Source: Bacteroidales bacterium UBA4230
GTDB taxonomy: Bacteria; Bacteroidota; Bacteroidia; Bacteroidales; UBA932
Reading direction: 5' to 3'
Assembly: GCA_002395605.1 (NCBI GenBank)
Contig: DGXO01000068.1
Coordinates: 1 to 7,911 of the forward strand
DNA: 7,911 nt
Part shown: positions 5,783 through 7,911 of the stretch, piece by piece
Layout: each line of letters opens with the position of its first letter
Numbering within the stretch: position 1 is the stretch's first letter
Made by a program: the position numbers and the translations under genes
The notes under the pieces: generated by a model
The model's database searches: none
Seen by the model: only the letters and a program-made list of their open reading frames with translations
Told to the model about the DNA's origin: nothing

Positions 5783-6913
5783 CTAGTACGTAAGTTTGAA
5801 TTCGTCAAGGTACAGCGTTGAGCCTGCACCGCCGGTGAAATAGTCTCCAAGGGCGCTGGAAGAGCACACGATGGTGATGAGTTTGGGCGTACGCTCGTTC
5901 CGGTATTCAATGTCTACTGTGAACTTTTCGTAAGCCTGCATTTCCTTGTCAAAGACCACTTTACCGTAGCCGATGATTCCGGGATCATTGTCAAAATCCA
6001 GGAGGCTGCTGGGAGGGCAGACGTCGTAGGGAGTGGTCCAGTCTGAGAGGATGACCATCACGTGGCCCTTGTCCAGCTGGCCTTCCATGCTCTTGTAGGG
6101 GTCCTGGGTCCAGTCAATCTTTGCGGGCTTGTAGCAGGCGTAGCCTTCAAGGGTCTTGGGCTTGTCCGTGAACGGGATGCCCCAGAAGATGTGGGCGCTC
6201 ATCTTGGCAATGTCGATGTCACCGGTGTAGCCGTTGAAAACGCTGCCGGCGGCCAGTTTCTTCACAAGGCCGAACATGGCGGAGATGCCGCATGTCTGGA
6301 GTTTGAGGGCTTTCTTGCCTTCTCCGGTGACGGCAAGGAAGTCGGTTTCCTTGAGTACGGAGTCGTAGCCAAGCATTTTTGTGGAGGCTGCGGCCGAACC
6401 CCATACGGTCTTTTCTTCATCGGTAGCGTCTTCGTCGTAGAGGACGTCTACTTTGGCGCCGCCGAATTTTTTGTCCTCATACTGCATCCAGTGGTCGAAG
6501 CCCATGTTGTAGAGCTGGGGGCCTTCCTTGGGCTGAGGGTCGGGGTCGGTCTGGGGATCGGGCTCAGTCTTTTCGGCCGTTGCCTTCACTGTCCATACGT
6601 AAGGGTCGTAGGTGGTGAGGGTTACGGTAACGGGCTCGGAAAGGTTTATGATGTCGCCGGCCTTGATGTCGGGGGTGCAGGTTGCGCCTTCGGTGACGGT
6701 GAAAGTGTTTACGGTAACTTTGGAAAGGTCTGTGCCTTCGGCAAACTTAACCTCCACGGTTTTGGAAGCCTTGCTTATGGAAGAAGAGAGTTCTCCTTCG
6801 GCCTTGAAGGCGGTGATTTCGGCTACAACTTCCTCATGGACGAGGTCGTTCATCTGCTTTGCGCAGGAGATGGCGGCAACTGCGGCCACTGCAAATACAA
6901 TTAACTTTTTCAT
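5783..6913 (-). CDS. PCMD-domain (PF13201-like) lipoprotein
   Basis: This 376-residue surface or periplasmic lipoprotein has a signal peptide ending A-I-S-C17. Residues about 31-113 form an Ig-like beta domain of the kind seen at the N-termini of Bacteroidota lipoproteins (I-T-A-F start, then FAEGTDLSKV and a W-T-V-K-A end). A Pro/Asp-rich linker (EPDPQTDPDPQPKEGP, 117-132) follows. The C-terminal domain (about 133-376) has the layout of the putative carbohydrate metabolism domain: NMGFDHW opening, W171-G-S-A, KLQT at about 204-207, AAGSVFNGYTG, the HIFWGIPF block near 241-248, GYACYKP, and a LYLDEFKLTY end. PCMD has a jelly-roll-like fold, but no biochemical activity is established to my knowledge. 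It is the middle gene of the operon, with 6-nt gaps on both sides. Co-transcription with a barrel and a metal exporter suggests envelope function. Confidence 0.78.
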   Translation of the reverse strand: MKKLIVFAVAAVAAISCAKQMNDLVHEEVVAEITAFKAEGELSSSISKASKTVEVKFAEGTDLSKVTVNTFTVTEGATCTPDIKAGDIINLSEPVTVTLTTYDPYVWTVKATAEKTEPDPQTDPDPQPKEGPQLYNMGFDHWMQYEDKKFGGAKVDVLYDEDATDEEKTVWGSAAASTKMLGYDSVLKETDFLAVTGEGKKALKLQTCGISAMFGLVKKLAAGSVFNGYTGDIDIAKMSAHIFWGIPFTDKPKTLEGYACYKPAKIDWTQDPYKSMEGQLDKGHVMVILSDWTTPYDVCPPSSLLDFDNDPGIIGYGKVVFDKEMQAYEKFTVDIEYRNERTPKLITIVCSSSALGDYFTGGAGSTLYLDEFKLTY

Positions 6914-6919
6914 AGGCCG

Positions 6920-7672
6920 CTAAAAATGAAAGATTATGCCAAGGTTCACTCCAAGGAGGCTGGGCTTGTAGTTTACGAAGCCTCTTGTAAGGGCGCTGTC
7001 GTGTGCCTGGCCCTTGGTCTGGATGTTCCACTCATATCCTCCTTCCAGGAGCGGAAGGGACAGTTCCACGGCAAGGAAATCCGTCACGAAAACGGATATG
7101 CCGGGGTACAGGCCCAGGGCCACGGTGTAGATGTCGGAGTAGGTTCCTTCCTTGCCGCGAGCTGTTTCGGCATAGTCTTTTCCGTAGCCGAAGCCGCCGG
7201 TGAGACGGGCTTCGCCAAACAGCGCCAGGATGCGGCTGTCAAAAAGCGGGATGTAGCCGCGGAAGGCAAGCGCTCCGGTAAATGTCTGGTTTACAATGTG
7301 CTTGTTGGAGAAGTTGAGGGATTCCACAACTAGTCCGGCATTGTTAATGTCCATTGCGGTGTTGTTGTAGCCAAGCCTTACGCCAAGGGACATGTTGTCC
7401 TTGAAGAACCAAGAGGCCGAAGCCGACGCCGTGAGAAGCCCGGCGTTGCCGTTGAGGTTTGTGACAACTCCGTATATTGACGCACCGGAAGTGGCGTTTT
7501 CGCCGGTTGCATTGAAGCGGTTATAGCCTGCCGATGCCCCCACGGACACGGTACCCTTCTGGATGTAGACTTTTTTGGGATTGCCCAGCCCGCGGTCAAA
7601 GGACTTTGCTCCCGCCGGTGCCGTGGTCATAAGGCCTGCAAGGGCCAACAGTAAAAACAATCTTTGTTTCAT
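6920..7672 (-). CDS. Outer-membrane beta-barrel protein
   Basis: This 250-residue protein has a classical signal peptide (MKQR, hydrophobic core, cleavage expected after A-G-A22) and no lipobox cysteine. The mature part is built of alternating polar/nonpolar strands with aromatic ends, for example GTVSVGASAGYN, TASASASWFF, MSLGVRLGYN, TGALAFRGYIP, ILALFGEARLTGGFGYG, VALGLYPGISVFVTDFLAVELSL and the terminal LLGVNLGIIFHF. The C-terminal Phe is the standard BAM recognition feature. I count about 8 strands, consistent with a small OmpA/OmpW-size barrel. The short KKVYIQKG...VG opening recurs in Bacteroidota barrels of unknown role. It is the first gene of the operon with the PCMD lipoprotein and the CDF exporter. 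Whether it transports anything or is a structural partner cannot be told from the sequence. The start is supported by the signal peptide and by the promoter at 7691-7698. Confidence 0.85.
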   Translation of the reverse strand: MKQRLFLLLALAGLMTTAPAGAKSFDRGLGNPKKVYIQKGTVSVGASAGYNRFNATGENATSGASIYGVVTNLNGNAGLLTASASASWFFKDNMSLGVRLGYNNTAMDINNAGLVVESLNFSNKHIVNQTFTGALAFRGYIPLFDSRILALFGEARLTGGFGYGKDYAETARGKEGTYSDIYTVALGLYPGISVFVTDFLAVELSLPLLEGGYEWNIQTKGQAHDSALTRGFVNYKPSLLGVNLGIIFHF

Positions 7673-7690
7673 ATTTCGTTTTTAAGCCCG

Positions 7691-7698
7691 CAAAGGTA
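7691..7698 (-). promoter_or_regulatory. Promoter -7 element of the barrel/PCMD/CDF operon
   Basis: TACCTTTG on the minus strand (7698-7691) fits TAnnTTTG exactly and is identical to the tRNA -7 element. It lies 18 nt before the ATG at 7672, so the leader would be about 12-15 nt and A-rich. No clear TTTG box is found about 19-21 bp upstream. Instead the region just beyond it is occupied by the structured repeat element. Confidence 0.65.
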
Positions 7699-7726
7699 CT
7701 AAAAAGAAATGAAAATATGTGTCGCC

Positions 7727-7784
7727 GTTGCCGTGTTTACACTTAAAATGCCCGGAACTGCGTTTTTGGTGTAAACACGGTAGC
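7727..7784. repeat. Long inverted repeat (hairpin-forming), 12-bp perfect arms
   Basis: CCGTGTTTACAC (7731-7742) is perfectly complementary to GTGTAAACACGG (7769-7780) with a 26-nt spacer. As RNA the stem extends outward by four more pairs, including G-U wobbles, to 7727 and 7784. Each arm is also nearly self-palindromic (GTGT-TT-ACAC). There is no T-tract after either arm, so it does not look like an intrinsic terminator. It lies 33 bp upstream of the operon's -7 element. Confidence 0.8.
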
Positions 7785-7863
7785 CATTTTGGCAGATTTG
7801 GCCAATTCCCTTGCCGTGTCGGCACCAAAATCGGCCACAGAAGCAAAATAAATGAAAACACGG
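7728..7863. repeat. Two diverged copies of a CCGTGT...ACACGG-bounded unit, offset 83 bp
   Basis: The segment 7731-7780 and the segment 7814-7863 are both 50 nt long. Both are preceded by TTG, start with CCGTGT and end with AAACACGG. The offset is exactly 83 bp at both ends. The middles are only weakly similar, with about 28 of 50 positions equal by eye. Between and inside them lie further dyads: GCC-ATTTT-GGC (7783-7793), TTGGCCAA (7798-7805), TGCCG-TGT-CGGCA (7812-7824) and ATTTTGG/CCAAAAT (7786-7792 with 7825-7831). No coding explanation is convincing. A dispersed intergenic repeat or a structured RNA is possible. Confidence 0.55.
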
Positions 7864-7865
7864 CC

Positions 7866-7909
7866 AGTTTCCCATCTATGAATCAATAGTTTCCCATCTA
7901 TGAATCAAT
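7866..7909. repeat. Tandem duplication: two perfect 22-bp copies
   Basis: The unit starts AGTTTCCC and ends GAATCAAT. Copies lie at 7866-7887 and 7888-7909 with no mismatch and no spacer. The window stops 2 bases later. The base that would continue a third copy (7911) is A instead of G, so either the array ends at two units or the next unit varies. The length is not a multiple of three and there is no spacer, so it is neither a coding repeat nor a CRISPR array. Confidence 0.9.
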
Positions 7910-7911
7910 AA

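Larger units (their letters stand above)
7673..7911. other. 239-bp non-coding upstream region of the barrel operon
   Basis: From the start codon outward, this region holds an A-rich leader, the -7 element (7691-7698), the palindrome-rich element (about 7719-7865) and the 22-bp tandem repeat (7866-7909). I find no gene with a credible product. The only sizeable open frame is a 58-codon minus-strand frame, described among the rejected items. Confidence 0.6.

Noticed and set aside
6062..6904. 280-codon open frame on the plus strand, opposite the PCMD lipoprotein gene
   Set aside because: The Gly/Val-rich translation shows no domain, and the minus-strand product has a signal peptide, linker and PCMD features. 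It is a shadow frame.
7727..7784. Intrinsic terminator made by the 12-bp inverted repeat
   Set aside because: The loop is 26 nt and neither arm is followed by a run of T. It also lies upstream of the operon promoter, with no visible gene ending there.
7699..7875. 58-codon minus-strand frame rich in Cys and aromatic residues, beginning in the first 22-bp repeat copy
   Set aside because: It spans the palindromic element and ends next to the operon's -7 element. It has no promoter or ribosome site, and its codons simply follow the repeat structure. It is more likely fortuitous, although a homologue search would settle it.
7866..7909. CRISPR array
   Set aside because: The two 22-bp copies are directly adjacent with no spacer, and no cas gene is present.

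Overview
The window looks like a chromosomal segment from a Bacteroidota genome, most likely order Bacteroidales. The reasons are promoter -7 elements of the TAnnTTTG type ahead of several genes, mostly absent Shine-Dalgarno sequences, a tRNA gene without encoded CCA, many lipoprotein signal peptides, and families typical of this phylum (PCMD-domain lipoprotein, AXE1 esterase, small outer-membrane beta-barrel protein). No transposase, integrase, phage gene or CRISPR array is visible.

Layout. (1) Positions 1-15 may be the last codons of a plus-strand gene, followed by a strong bidirectional terminator (23-61). This terminator also closes the minus-strand gene 78-1394, a class C beta-lactamase-like serine hydrolase with a membrane or lipoprotein N-terminus. 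(2) A 91-bp divergent region (1395-1485) carries a -7 element facing each way, each placed almost on the start codon. The plus-strand gene 1486-2388 is an alpha/beta-hydrolase lipoprotein. (3) That gene converges on a tRNA-Val(CAC) gene (2422-2496, minus) across a shared bidirectional terminator (2387-2418). The tRNA has a near-consensus Bacteroidota promoter. (4) A two-gene plus-strand operon follows: an AXE1-family acetyl esterase lipoprotein (2577-3812), then 2 bp later a membrane coiled-coil protein with a DUF4230-like domain (3815-4840). (5) A three-gene minus-strand operon, read from the right, contains an outer-membrane beta-barrel protein (7672-6920), a PCMD lipoprotein (6913-5783) and a cation diffusion facilitator (5776-4841). 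Both junctions have 6-nt gaps. Its last stop codon abuts the last stop codon of operon (4) with no base between them. (6) The right edge (7673-7911) holds the promoter of operon (5), then a palindrome-rich non-coding element, then two perfect tandem copies of a 22-bp unit running to within 2 bases of the window end.

How the genes fit together. The left half places three extracytoplasmic serine hydrolases in about 4 kb: a penicillin-binding-protein-fold hydrolase, a small alpha/beta hydrolase and an AXE1 esterase. At least two are lipoproteins, which fits envelope or polysaccharide de-esterification, but their substrates cannot be read from the sequence. The right half joins an outer-membrane barrel, an exported carbohydrate-fold lipoprotein and an inner-membrane metal exporter in one transcription unit. 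That is a plausible but unproven envelope or metal module.

The least explained sequence is the structured repeat region at 7719-7909. It is the best candidate for something undescribed, although a dispersed intergenic repeat family is the simplest explanation.
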